A DNA stretch of 14,158 nt from assembly GCA_036641735.1 (NCBI GenBank), contig JAVWEG010000058.1, positions 1-14,158 on the forward strand. The letters run 5' to 3'. Within the stretch, counting starts at the first letter, position 1; each line of letters begins with the position of its first letter. The stretch is from JAGPHI01 sp036641735 (GTDB lineage Bacteria; Bacillota; Clostridia; Oscillospirales; Ruminococcaceae). Shown here piece by piece: positions 1 through 6,778 of the stretch. Below the pieces are notes generated by a model. That model had not been told where the DNA came from and searched no databases. It saw only the letters and a program-made list of their open reading frames with translations. A program made the translations under genes and the position numbers.

Positions 1-80
1 TATTGCAAATAAAACTTGAGCAGCACGCGGCAAGAGCAGAGCCCTTGCCCTACAAGCAAAACGCATACAGATACAAAAGT

Positions 81-126
81 AAAAGGACTGCCGAGCAAAA
101 CTTTAATTTTGCTCGGCAGTCCTTTT
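81..126. terminator. Bidirectional intrinsic terminator after ackA
   Basis: A perfect 20-bp inverted repeat (81-100 with 107-126) encloses a 6-base loop. The stem starts with AAAAGG and ends with CCTTTT, so a U-run follows the hairpin in both directions. It lies 10 bases beyond the ackA stop codon, so it should end ackA mRNA. It could also end a plus-strand transcript arriving from outside the window. Positions 1-80 hold no gene I can support. Confidence 0.93.
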
Positions 127-136
127 TAATTACATA

Positions 137-1336
137 TTATGAATTAGTAACAAGTGCCATTGTGTCTCTTGCTATCATAAGCTCTTCGTTTGTGCAGATA
201 ACTAAAATCTTCACCTTGCCGCCGTCGGCTGTAAGGTCCATAATCTCTTTTCCGCGCTGTTTGTTTTTCTCAAGGTCTAGCTTAATGCCGAAAAATTCCA
301 TTTTTTTACATACGTTTTCGCGTACTTCCTGTGCATTTTCGCCTATTCCGCCTGTAAATACAAGGCAATCCAGTCCATTCATTGCAGCTGAATACGAACC
401 GATGTATTTTTTAATCTGATAAGCAAGCATATCGCTTACAAGCTGTGCGCGTTTATTACCATCGTGTGCGGCTTGCTCAATATCACGGTTATCACTGGAA
501 ATACCTGAAATACCGAGAAATCCTGATTGCTTATTTAATAGCTCGCTAAGCTCGTTGCCGTGTACATCTATTTTTTCTGCAAGGTAGCATACCACGCTGG
601 GATCAAGGTCTCCCGAACGGCTACCCATAATAATGCCACCAAGAGGGGTAAGTCCCATAGAGGTATCTACGCATTTGCCGCCATCTACAGCTGTGATAGA
701 TGAGCCGTTGCCAAGATGGCAGGTAATCATCTTTAGCTCGCTTGGCTTTTTGCCAAGTACCTCAGCCGCCTTTAAGCTTACATAGCGATGCGAAGTGCCG
801 TGGAAGCCATAACGGCGAATAGCATATTTTTCGTAATATTCATACGGAATACCAAACATATATGCCTTTGGAGGCATTGTTTGATGAAAAGTGGTGTCGA
901 ATACCACAACGTTAGGAATATCGCCAAATACTTTTTTAGCACTGCGCAAGCCCTGTACGTGAGCCAAATTATGTACAGGGGCAAGAGGGGCTATCTCTTC
1001 TATTGTATCGATAACAGCATCTGTTACTATTTCGCTCTTTGTAAAGCGCTCTGCGCCTTGCACTATGCGGTGACCGATAGCGGCTATCTCGCTCTTGTCC
1101 TTTACTACAGCGCCTTCACCTGTAGTCATCATCTCCACTACCTTCATAAACGCCTCGGTATGTGTGGGGAACTCAATTTCCACTCTCCACTCCTTATCGT
1201 GCGCTTTATGTGTAATAAAACTGCCGTCCATTCCCACGCGCTCGCAATTGCCCTTACATAGCACGCTCTCGTCCTGCATATCAATCAGCTGATATTTCAG
1301 CGAGCTTGAACCACAGTTAATAACCAAAATTTTCAT
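137..1336 (-). CDS. ackA: Acetate kinase
   Basis: Acetate kinase reversibly transfers phosphate between acetyl phosphate and ADP, giving acetate and ATP; it is the last step of the Pta-AckA pathway in the cytosol. The 399-residue product matches the usual family length. It opens with the phosphate-binding segment VINCGSSSLK (residues 5-14). It carries GHRIVQG (Arg90), FDTTFHQTMP (Asp147), RRYGFHGTSH (His179) and HLGNGSS (207-213), matching the catalytic Arg91, Asp148 and His180 of the Methanosarcina enzyme. The ATG at 1336 is chosen because GGAGG (1342-1346) lies 5 bases upstream. An earlier in-frame ATG at 1348 overlaps that ribosome binding site and would add MEAF. The gene is not paired with pta here; it stands alone, divergent from tmcAL, with its own promoter and terminator. 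No frameshift or missing active-site residue was seen. Confidence 0.97.
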   Translation of the reverse strand: MKILVINCGSSSLKYQLIDMQDESVLCKGNCERVGMDGSFITHKAHDKEWRVEIEFPTHTEAFMKVVEMMTTGEGAVVKDKSEIAAIGHRIVQGAERFTKSEIVTDAVIDTIEEIAPLAPVHNLAHVQGLRSAKKVFGDIPNVVVFDTTFHQTMPPKAYMFGIPYEYYEKYAIRRYGFHGTSHRYVSLKAAEVLGKKPSELKMITCHLGNGSSITAVDGGKCVDTSMGLTPLGGIIMGSRSGDLDPSVVCYLAEKIDVHGNELSELLNKQSGFLGISGISSDNRDIEQAAHDGNKRAQLVSDMLAYQIKKYIGSYSAAMNGLDCLVFTGGIGENAQEVRENVCKKMEFFGIKLDLEKNKQRGKEIMDLTADGGKVKILVICTNEELMIARDTMALVTNS

Positions 1337-1361
1337 AAATGCCTCCATATGTTTTCCTTAT

Positions 1362-1390
1362 TTGACTTAATTTTGCAATATGTATATTAT
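1362..1390 (+). promoter_or_regulatory. Sigma-A promoter for tmcAL
   Basis: TTGACT (1362-1367) and TATTAT (1385-1390) are separated by 17 bases. Transcription would start near 1397, leaving a leader of about 45 bases that ends in CGGAGG (1433-1438), 4 bases before the ATG. A second TATAAT at 1390-1395 has a poorly placed -35 (22 bases) and is less likely to be used. Confidence 0.72.
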
Positions 1391-1414
1391 ATAATGTAAT
1401 AGCAAGTTTTTCAA
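1386..1414 (-). promoter_or_regulatory. Sigma-A promoter for ackA
   Basis: On the minus strand TTGAAA (1414-1409) is followed after exactly 17 bases by a consensus TATAAT (1391-1386). Transcription would start near 1379, giving a leader of about 40 bases before the ackA ATG. The -10 hexamer overlaps, base for base except one, the -10 of the oppositely directed tmcAL promoter. Confidence 0.8.
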
Positions 1415-1442
1415 GGCATAATACAAGATATTCGGAGGTTTT

Positions 1443-2621
1443 ATGAATATTGCAGGTATAATTGCGGAATATAACCCATTTCACCGCGGACACGCCTTGC
1501 AAATAGAGCTACTGCGGCAAGCGGGATATGATGCTGTAGTGTGTGTAATTAGCCCCGGTGTGGTACAAAGAGGAAGCCTTGCTGTGTTTCCAAGTGAGGT
1601 GCGTGCCAAAGCGGCGATTGAGGGCGGAGCAGACCTTGTGCTGTCGCTTCCTGCACCGTTTGCTCTATGCTCGGCAGAGGGATTTGCCGCGGCAGGCGTG
1701 CAGATATTATCAGCGCTTGGTAATGTAAATACGCTGAATTTTGGTATGGAAGCATCGGATGTGAAAGACATTGTTGCCACGGCAACACTTTTATTGAGTG
1801 ACGAATATAAAACAGAGCTAAAAGCAAGCCTTGCAAACGGTGCTTCGTATGCAAGCGCCGCGGCTGCCGCGGCAGGTAAGCTATTACCGAGCGCTGAAGA
1901 TATTTTGCGCGAGCCGAATAATATATTGGCAGTGGAGTATTGCAAGGCGATTATTCGTCAAAAAAGCAAGCTTGTGCCAACAGGGCTTACGCGCGTTACA
2001 GCGCAGCACGACGAAAAGCTCAGTAATAAAGACATAGCATCTGCATCTGCTGTACGTTTGCTATTAAAAAAAGATGCAGAAAGTGCGCGGCAATATGTGC
2101 CGATTAACTGTATGCCTATTTATGAACAGGCGATAAAAGACGGATTGATTATTGACAACAAGAGCTTTTCTGTAGCTGTTTTATCGCGATTGCGAGCTAT
2201 GAGCAAAGAGCAAATTTTTTCTGTTCGCAATATTAACGAGGGGCTAGAGCATAGGCTATATACGGCGATACAAAGCGCAGGGGATATCGATAGCTTGTAC
2301 TCGGCGCTTAAATGCAAGCGCTATGCACACGCGCGTATGCGCCGCTTAGTGCTGGATGCTGCACTCGGATACACAAAGGCACTTGATATTAATGTGCCTT
2401 ATATTCATATTTTGGCGGCAAATAAGCGTGGGCTTGAGGTGCTGAGCAGCGCTAAATCCACGCTTGCAATATCCCAAAGCCTTGCCAAGCTTTCGGCAAC
2501 ATCAAGCGATGCCAAAGCCGTTGCAATTGCGCATTGCGCGGCCGAAGATTTGGCGGCTTTATGTATGCGCTCACCGCAGCCGATGGGACAAAGCTTTACG
2601 ACAAAGATGTACAAAAAGTAA
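1443..2621 (+). CDS. tmcAL: tRNA(Met) cytidine acetate ligase (TmcAL, formerly YlbM)
   Basis: TmcAL activates acetate with ATP to acetyl-AMP and transfers the acetyl group to C34 of elongator tRNA-Met, making ac4C, which keeps AUG decoding accurate. The N-terminus reads AEYNPFHRGH, with the nucleotidyltransferase HxGH motif at residues 14-17. VQRG (41-44) and GGADLVLSLP (61-70) follow, and farther on come PNNILAVEYCKAI and SASAVRLLLKK, all in the family order. The product has 392 residues, slightly shorter than the roughly 400-415 usual for the family. One oddity is that the segment usually written SGNFVQRG reads SPGVVQRG here (37-44). The start follows GGAGG at 1434-1438. It diverges from ackA, whose products acetate and ATP are this enzyme's substrates, and it appears to be transcribed alone. 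The family call rests on remembered motifs, not a search. Confidence 0.9.
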   Translation: MNIAGIIAEYNPFHRGHALQIELLRQAGYDAVVCVISPGVVQRGSLAVFPSEVRAKAAIEGGADLVLSLPAPFALCSAEGFAAAGVQILSALGNVNTLNFGMEASDVKDIVATATLLLSDEYKTELKASLANGASYASAAAAAAGKLLPSAEDILREPNNILAVEYCKAIIRQKSKLVPTGLTRVTAQHDEKLSNKDIASASAVRLLLKKDAESARQYVPINCMPIYEQAIKDGLIIDNKSFSVAVLSRLRAMSKEQIFSVRNINEGLEHRLYTAIQSAGDIDSLYSALKCKRYAHARMRRLVLDAALGYTKALDINVPYIHILAANKRGLEVLSSAKSTLAISQSLAKLSATSSDAKAVAIAHCAAEDLAALCMRSPQPMGQSFTTKMYKK

Positions 2622-2671
2622 ATCTTTTGCATTTTATGTTTTAATTACGTAAAAGATATTGTGTTTTTTTT
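2622..2671 (+). terminator. Intrinsic terminator after tmcAL
   Basis: Immediately after the tmcAL stop, ATCTTTTGC (2622-2630) can pair with GTAAAAGAT (2649-2657) through 9 bp including one G-T pair, with an 18-base loop. A T-run at 2664-2671 follows after 6 bases. The stem is AT-rich and the spacing loose, so termination may be partial. The T-run overlaps the pckG promoter. Confidence 0.55.
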
Positions 2672-2687
2672 AACGATGAAGTATAAT
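2659..2687 (+). promoter_or_regulatory. Sigma-A promoter for pckG
   Basis: TTGTGT (2659-2664) lies 17 bases before a consensus TATAAT (2682-2687). Transcription would begin near 2694 and leave a leader of about 55 bases. The -35 is only half consensus, which suggests the promoter is weak or needs an activator. No catabolite-repression operator was recognised nearby. Confidence 0.6.
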
Positions 2688-2748
2688 TAAACCAAATCGC
2701 AATTTGCGCTTGATGTATAAAAGTTTTAATAAGGGAAAGGTGAAAATT

Positions 2749-4527
2749 ATGACAATGACAGAAAACAAAAATGTTCTGCAATGGGTAGACGAGATGACGA
2801 AGCTCACAAAACCCGACAAAGTAGAGTGGATAAGCGGCGACGAGGCACAGCTAAAAGCTTTGCGCGATGAAGCCCTTGCCACAGGCGAGATGGAAGCGCT
2901 GAACGAGGACAAGTTTCCGGGTGGTCTTTTACACCGTACCAAGAAAAACGACGTTGCCCGTGTAGAGGGACGTACGTATATCTGCACTTCCAAAAAAGAA
3001 GATGCAGGCCCTATTAATAACTGGATGGCTCCCGATGAAATGAAAGCAAAGCTTACACCTATGTATGACGGTGTAATGAAGGGCCGTACAATGTACGTTA
3101 TCCCTTATTGCATGGGCCCTCTTGGTAGCCCTTATTCTAAAGTAGGCGTAGAAGTAACAGACTCTATTTACGTTGTACTTAATATGGATATTATGACACG
3201 TATGGGCAAGGGCGCGCTTGATCAGCTAGGTGCTACATCTAACGACTTTGTGCGCGGCTTACATTCCAAAGCAAACGTAGACGAAGAAAACCGTTACATT
3301 GTTCATTTCCCTGAGGACAATGCTATATGGTCACTTAATTCCGCTTACGGCGGCAACGTTTTGCTTGGCAAGAAATGCTTTGCACTTCGCATTGCTTCGT
3401 ATCAAGGCTATAAAGAAGGCTGGATGGCAGAGCATATGCTTATCCTTGGTATTGAAGCACCGGACGGCAGTGTGCAGTACATCACCGCCGCGTTCCCATC
3501 AGCTTGCGGCAAAACAAACCTTGCTATGCTTATTCCACCTGAAATTTATGGCAAACAAGGCTATAAGGTGTGGACAGTAGGCGACGATATTGCTTGGATG
3601 CACATTGGCAAGGACGGCAGACTATATGCGATTAACCCTGAAGCAGGCTTCTTTGGTGTGGCTCCGGGTACTAACGCAAAGTCTAACTACAATGCACTTG
3701 CTTCCACCAAGAAAAACACTATATTTACAAACGTTGCCCACGATTTAGACCAAAACACAGTATGGTGGGAAGGTCTTGACAAAAATCCACCGGAAAATGC
3801 TATCGACTGGATAGGCAATCCGTGGAATGGCAAAACAAGCACAGAAAAGGGCGCACATCCAAACAGCCGCTTTACAGCTCCTGCTATTAACTGCCCGTGC
3901 TTATCTAAAGAGTTTAACAATCCTGACGGTGTGCCTGTTACGGCTATCGTATTCGGCGGCCGCCGCGCAAAGACAGCTCCGCTTGTATACCAATCCTTTG
4001 ATTGGGCACACGGTGTGTTCGTAGGCTCTGCAATGGCATCTGAAACTACTGCTGCTGCTACAGGCGCTGTAGGCGTAGTGCGCCGTGATCCAATGGCAAT
4101 GCGTCCTTTCTGCGGCTATAATATGGGCGATTATTTCGGCCATTGGCTGGAGATGGGCGAAAAGCTTGGCGACAAGGCTCCTAAGATATTTAACGTTAAC
4201 TGGTTCCGTACAGACGATGAAGGTCATTTTGTATGGCCGGGCTTCGGCGACAATATGCGTGTGCTTATGTGGATACTTGCTCGTTGCAATGGCAATGTAG
4301 AAGCAGTGGAAACACCTATTGGTTACGTGCCTAATGCTAAGGATATCGATGTAAGAGAGCTTGATGATGTCACAACAGATACAGTAGCAAGCTTGCTTGA
4401 GATAGACAAAAAGCTATGGCTTGAGGATGCTGAGGGCGTAGACGAGCTATATGCAATGTTTGGCGACCGTTTGCCAAAGAAGCTCGCAGAAGAATTGGCT
4501 GACCAAAAAGCACGTTTGAGCAAATAA
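2749..4527 (+). CDS. pckG: Phosphoenolpyruvate carboxykinase, GTP-dependent
   Basis: This enzyme interconverts oxaloacetate plus GTP with phosphoenolpyruvate, CO2 and GDP. In anaerobes it can run towards carboxylation as well as gluconeogenesis. The 592-residue product has the GTP-family length and motifs: the P-loop FPSACGKTNLAM (249-260) with its reactive cysteine at 253, the metal-binding GDDIAWM (278-284), and a C-terminal NWFRTDDEGHF / WPGFGDNMRV block typical of the GTP type. The ATP-dependent family typical of many Bacillota has a different P-loop context. The ATG at 2749 is chosen because AAAGGTG (2737-2743) sits 5 bases upstream; earlier in-frame starts at 2704 (TTG) and 2713 (ATG) have no ribosome binding site. 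It stands alone between its own promoter and terminator. Neighbouring genes do not suggest a shared operon. Confidence 0.96.
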   Translation: MTMTENKNVLQWVDEMTKLTKPDKVEWISGDEAQLKALRDEALATGEMEALNEDKFPGGLLHRTKKNDVARVEGRTYICTSKKEDAGPINNWMAPDEMKAKLTPMYDGVMKGRTMYVIPYCMGPLGSPYSKVGVEVTDSIYVVLNMDIMTRMGKGALDQLGATSNDFVRGLHSKANVDEENRYIVHFPEDNAIWSLNSAYGGNVLLGKKCFALRIASYQGYKEGWMAEHMLILGIEAPDGSVQYITAAFPSACGKTNLAMLIPPEIYGKQGYKVWTVGDDIAWMHIGKDGRLYAINPEAGFFGVAPGTNAKSNYNALASTKKNTIFTNVAHDLDQNTVWWEGLDKNPPENAIDWIGNPWNGKTSTEKGAHPNSRFTAPAINCPCLSKEFNNPDGVPVTAIVFGGRRAKTAPLVYQSFDWAHGVFVGSAMASETTAAATGAVGVVRRDPMAMRPFCGYNMGDYFGHWLEMGEKLGDKAPKIFNVNWFRTDDEGHFVWPGFGDNMRVLMWILARCNGNVEAVETPIGYVPNAKDIDVRELDDVTTDTVASLLEIDKKLWLEDAEGVDELYAMFGDRLPKKLAEELADQKARLSK

Positions 4528-4535
4528 TATTTAAA

Positions 4536-4579
4536 GCGGCTATTGCAAAGTGAAAGCTTTGCAATAGCCGCATCTTTTT
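4536..4579 (+). terminator. Intrinsic terminator after pckG
   Basis: A perfect 15-bp stem (4536-4550 with 4557-4571) with a 6-base loop is followed by ATCTTTTT. It begins 8 bases after the pckG stop codon. The long GC-containing stem and T-run make this a strong rho-independent terminator. Confidence 0.92.
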
Positions 4580-4595
4580 AATATTCACATAAAAT

Positions 4596-4633
4596 AAACT
4601 GCCGCTTCCTATATAATAGGGACGGCAGTTTTT
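4596..4633. terminator. Bidirectional terminator between pckG and the small minus-strand gene
   Basis: AAACTGCCG (4596-4604) pairs with CGGCAGTTT (4623-4631), and an inner TTCCTA/TAGGGA adds pairs around a single unpaired base. T-rich tracts follow on both strands (TTTTT on plus, GTTTATTTT on minus). It lies 6 bases past the stop codon of the small minus-strand gene, so it probably ends that transcript, and it backs up the pckG terminator. Confidence 0.75.
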
Positions 4634-4637
4634 GTTG

Positions 4638-4826
4638 TTAGCTCATTTTTGCAATTTCTTTTTTTGCCAAGCATTTCCCGAGACGCATTAGCAAAGTGGG
4701 GTTACGCTTATAATAATCTTGCCACCACGCTTTTTCTGCCGCTTTGGTTGCAGGTAGCTTCGCATATGGTTGTAACTGCGGAGTTACCATCTTATATTCG
4801 TCCTCAAACTGCCATTCCTTTATCAT
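4638..4826 (-). CDS. Small hypothetical protein (62 aa)
   Basis: I do not recognise this 62-residue product. It has no signal peptide or membrane segment. It is acidic and aromatic near the N-terminus (KEWQFEDEY), has a central WWQDYYKRNP, and ends in a basic stretch (LGKCLAKKEIAK), consistent with a short helical cytosolic protein. Gene status rests on context. AGGAGG (4837-4842) lies 10 bases before the ATG, a TGN-extended consensus -10 sits about 70 bases upstream, and a hairpin terminator starts just past the stop. Nothing else occupies the 500 bases between pckG and hrcA. It is transcribed away from hrcA and towards pckG. With one cysteine and no metal-binding pattern, the sequence gives no basis for a function. 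Confidence 0.7.
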   Translation of the reverse strand: MIKEWQFEDEYKMVTPQLQPYAKLPATKAAEKAWWQDYYKRNPTLLMRLGKCLAKKEIAKMS

Positions 4827-4898
4827 AATAAAAACGCCTCCTTTTGTACATTGTTAATAAAAGTTTTTAAATAAATCTTACTTCTTTATTGCATAATC

Positions 4899-4927
4899 AT
4901 TATAACATGTACTTGGCTGAAATACAA
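4899..4927 (-). promoter_or_regulatory. Extended -10 promoter for the 62-aa gene
   Basis: On the minus strand TTGTAT (4927-4922), a 17-base spacer, and TATAAT (4904-4899) preceded by TGT form a strong sigma-A promoter with an extended -10. The start would fall near 4892, giving a leader of about 65 bases. The other 120 or so bases towards hrcA (4930-5050) are AT-rich, and apart from the possible hrcA upstream promoter I see no gene or RNA there. Confidence 0.65.
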
Positions 4928-5043
4928 TATTTAAGTTTGCACGAAAATATAATCCTTTTTGTAGCTATTTTGCTATGCGGCTGTAAAGAGAGCTTCGTAA
5001 TTGTGAACTAATTGTAAAAGTATAAATTTTTAATGAATTTTGC

Positions 5044-5052
5044 TGTTATACT
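5044..5052 (+). promoter_or_regulatory. Possible second, upstream promoter for hrcA
   Basis: TGTTATACT is a TGN-extended -10 on the plus strand ending 1 base before the -35 of the main hrcA promoter. No recognisable -35 lies 17 bases upstream (AATTTT), so activity would depend on the extended -10. Transcripts from it would still pass through the CIRCE element. Confidence 0.3.
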
Positions 5053-5053
5053 A

Positions 5054-5081
5054 TTGACATACTAAAAATCTGATGTAAAAT
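5054..5081 (+). promoter_or_regulatory. Sigma-A promoter of the hrcA operon
   Basis: A consensus TTGACA (5054-5059) and TAAAAT (5076-5081) are separated by 16 bases. The predicted start near 5088 lies inside the CIRCE operator, so bound HrcA would block initiation. Confidence 0.85.
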
Positions 5082-5085
5082 AATC

Positions 5086-5112
5086 TTAGCACTCAAAGGT
5101 ATAGAGTGCTAA
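5086..5112. promoter_or_regulatory. CIRCE operator (HrcA binding site)
   Basis: TTAGCACTC (5086-5094), a 9-base spacer and GAGTGCTAA (5104-5112) match the published CIRCE consensus at every arm position. It sits between the -10 and the hrcA ribosome binding site, where the HrcA repressor acts in Bacillus and relatives. No second CIRCE was found in the window. Once transcribed, the same inverted repeat forms a 9-bp hairpin near the 5' end of the mRNA. Confidence 0.98.
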
Positions 5113-5135
5113 AAAAGCAAGGCGGTGATAATCTG

Positions 5136-6161
5136 ATGCCATTGGACGAACGAAAAAAATTAGTGCTGCGTACCATTGTAGCGCTATATGAAAAAGATGC
5201 CGAGCCGGTGGGTTCAGGAGTGCTTGCAGAGCATATCGACACTTGTGTATCCAGTGCCACATTGCGAAACGAGATGGCAATGCTGACAAAGCTTGGGCTT
5301 TTGGAGCAGCCGCACACAAGTGCAGGCAGAGTACCGAGCGCCAAAGGGTATAGATATTATCTTGACAATCTTATGGAACAGGACAGCGCGCTGTCAAGGA
5401 GAGAGCGAGAGGGCATAGAGGAAGCATTCGATAAGTTCGATTACGATCCCGACCGTCTCACACAAAGCGCGGCTAAAGCGCTTGCAGAGCTTACAGGATA
5501 CGCTGTAATAGCTACAGCGCCCCACAGTGAAGATACTTGCATAGCACATTTTGAGGTGGTGCAGGTAGGCAGATTTACAGCCGCAATTTTGGGCGTTACA
5601 AACGCAGGCGGTGTGCGCACGCGCATAGCCAAAATGCGGTTTGAGCTAACGAGTGCCGATTGCGATACAATTGTTAATCTGCTTAACAGCGCATTTACAT
5701 TTAGAGCAAATGCAGATGTAAGCGTAGAATATTTGCGCGGAGTAGCGGCAACGCTTGGCACGCGCGGCGGAGAGCTTGCGTATCCGGCACTTTCGGCGGC
5801 ACTCACTATTTTGCGTGAGCTTGCAGACGAAAAGATATTTTTAGAAGGGCAAACCAATCTTTTGCATTGCCGTGAAACAGCGGCGCATATGGGCGATTTA
5901 ATTACAATGTGCGCTGATGAAAACGCGGTAAAAGCATATTTACAGCCGCAGCTAGAGCGTACAACGGTGCTGCTCGGTGAAGATATAGAAGAATATCCTA
6001 TGTCTGATATATGCTTTGTTTCAAGAAGATATCACGCAGGCGGTGGGCGCACAGGCGCACTTAATATAGTAGGCCCTACAAGAATGTCGTTTAAAGATAT
6101 AATTCCAAATCTTGAATACTTTGCCGTGAGGCTGGGACAAAGTATGACAGATATCTTATAA
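5136..6161 (+). CDS. hrcA: Heat-inducible transcription repressor HrcA
   Basis: HrcA is the dimeric repressor of class I heat-shock genes; it binds CIRCE and needs GroEL for activity in characterised species. The 341-residue product has the N-terminal winged helix, including SSATLRNEMAML and the signature EQPHTSAGRVPSAKGYRYY, followed by the GAF-like and dimerisation regions, with a typical C-terminal LGPTRM-type segment read here as VGPTRMSF. The ATG at 5136 is preferred: GGCGGTGAT (5121-5129) lies 6 bases upstream and the product then begins MPLDERKK, as in homologues. A GTG at 5106 would overlap the CIRCE arm and is rejected. It is the first gene of the operon, with 23 bases before grpE, so it represses its own synthesis together with the chaperones. 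Confidence 0.97.
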   Translation: MPLDERKKLVLRTIVALYEKDAEPVGSGVLAEHIDTCVSSATLRNEMAMLTKLGLLEQPHTSAGRVPSAKGYRYYLDNLMEQDSALSRREREGIEEAFDKFDYDPDRLTQSAAKALAELTGYAVIATAPHSEDTCIAHFEVVQVGRFTAAILGVTNAGGVRTRIAKMRFELTSADCDTIVNLLNSAFTFRANADVSVEYLRGVAATLGTRGGELAYPALSAALTILRELADEKIFLEGQTNLLHCRETAAHMGDLITMCADENAVKAYLQPQLERTTVLLGEDIEEYPMSDICFVSRRYHAGGGRTGALNIVGPTRMSFKDIIPNLEYFAVRLGQSMTDIL

Positions 6162-6184
6162 TGTATTAACGGAGGTATTTTACA

Positions 6185-6769
6185 ATGGAAGAAGAAATCA
6201 AGGATATCGGAGAAATCACGGATATCGGAGATGTGCAAAATGCGCAAGCGAGCGAAGGCGCTGATGAGACAAAAGTAAAAGGTAATTTCAAAAAAGACAA
6301 AAAAGTGCGTGAAGCATATGTCGCTGCGATAAACGCAAAGATTGAGACGGCGGAAAAAGCTGCCGCAGATGCAAAAGAGAAGATGCTGCGCACGGCGGCT
6401 GAATACGAAAACTATCGTAAGCGCTCTGTACGTGAAAAGGATATGGCATTTGGTGACGGGGTATCACACGCAGTAAACGCTTTATTGTCTGTAATAGATA
6501 CACTAGAGCTTGCCGCCAATGCCGAAACAGCGGACGAGGAATACAAAAAGGGCGTAGTGATGACACTTAATAAATGTGAAGAAGCATTTAAAACGCTGGG
6601 AGTTTGCGAGATAGAAGCGATGGATTTGCCGTTTGATCCCGAGCTGCACGCGGCAGTAATGCAGCAAGAAAGCGATAAAGAAAGCGGTACAGTAGTAAAC
6701 GTATTCCAAAAGGGATATAAGCTGAACGACAAGGTTATCCGCCACACAAGCGTGGCAGTAGCAATATAA
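6185..6769 (+). CDS. grpE: Nucleotide exchange factor GrpE
   Basis: GrpE releases ADP from DnaK and so resets the Hsp70 cycle; it works as a dimer. The 194-residue product fits the family. It has a charged, poorly conserved N-terminus, a long helix leading to the conserved AAEYENYRKRSVREKD, then LLSVIDTLELA, and the C-terminal beta domain with PFDPELHAAVMQQES and VFQKGYKLNDKVIRHTSVAV. The extreme N-terminus is built on a direct DNA repeat, GGATATCGGAGA at 6202-6213 and 6220-6231, giving KDIGEITDIGDV; this lies in the unstructured tail and probably has no catalytic meaning. GGAGG (6171-6175) lies 9 bases before the ATG. The gene sits between hrcA and dnaK in the standard Bacillota order. Confidence 0.97.
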   Translation: MEEEIKDIGEITDIGDVQNAQASEGADETKVKGNFKKDKKVREAYVAAINAKIETAEKAAADAKEKMLRTAAEYENYRKRSVREKDMAFGDGVSHAVNALLSVIDTLELAANAETADEEYKKGVVMTLNKCEEAFKTLGVCEIEAMDLPFDPELHAAVMQQESDKESGTVVNVFQKGYKLNDKVIRHTSVAVAI

Positions 6770-6778
6770 AACAAGCTT

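Noticed and set aside
29..49. Imperfect inverted repeat in the first 80 bases (8 pairs, one A-C mismatch)
   Set aside because: There is no T-run and no context, because the neighbouring gene is outside the window. It may be the tail of an unseen gene.
3..419. 138-aa plus-strand ORF
   Set aside because: It runs straight through the ackA terminator hairpin and then antisense to ackA, has no ribosome binding site, and its product matches nothing recognisable.
788..1261. 157-aa ORF antisense to ackA
   Set aside because: It lies wholly inside a confident gene and has no promoter or ribosome binding site.
1481..1945. 154-aa ORF antisense to tmcAL
   Set aside because: It is an alanine/serine-rich shadow of the codon pattern of tmcAL, with no start signals.
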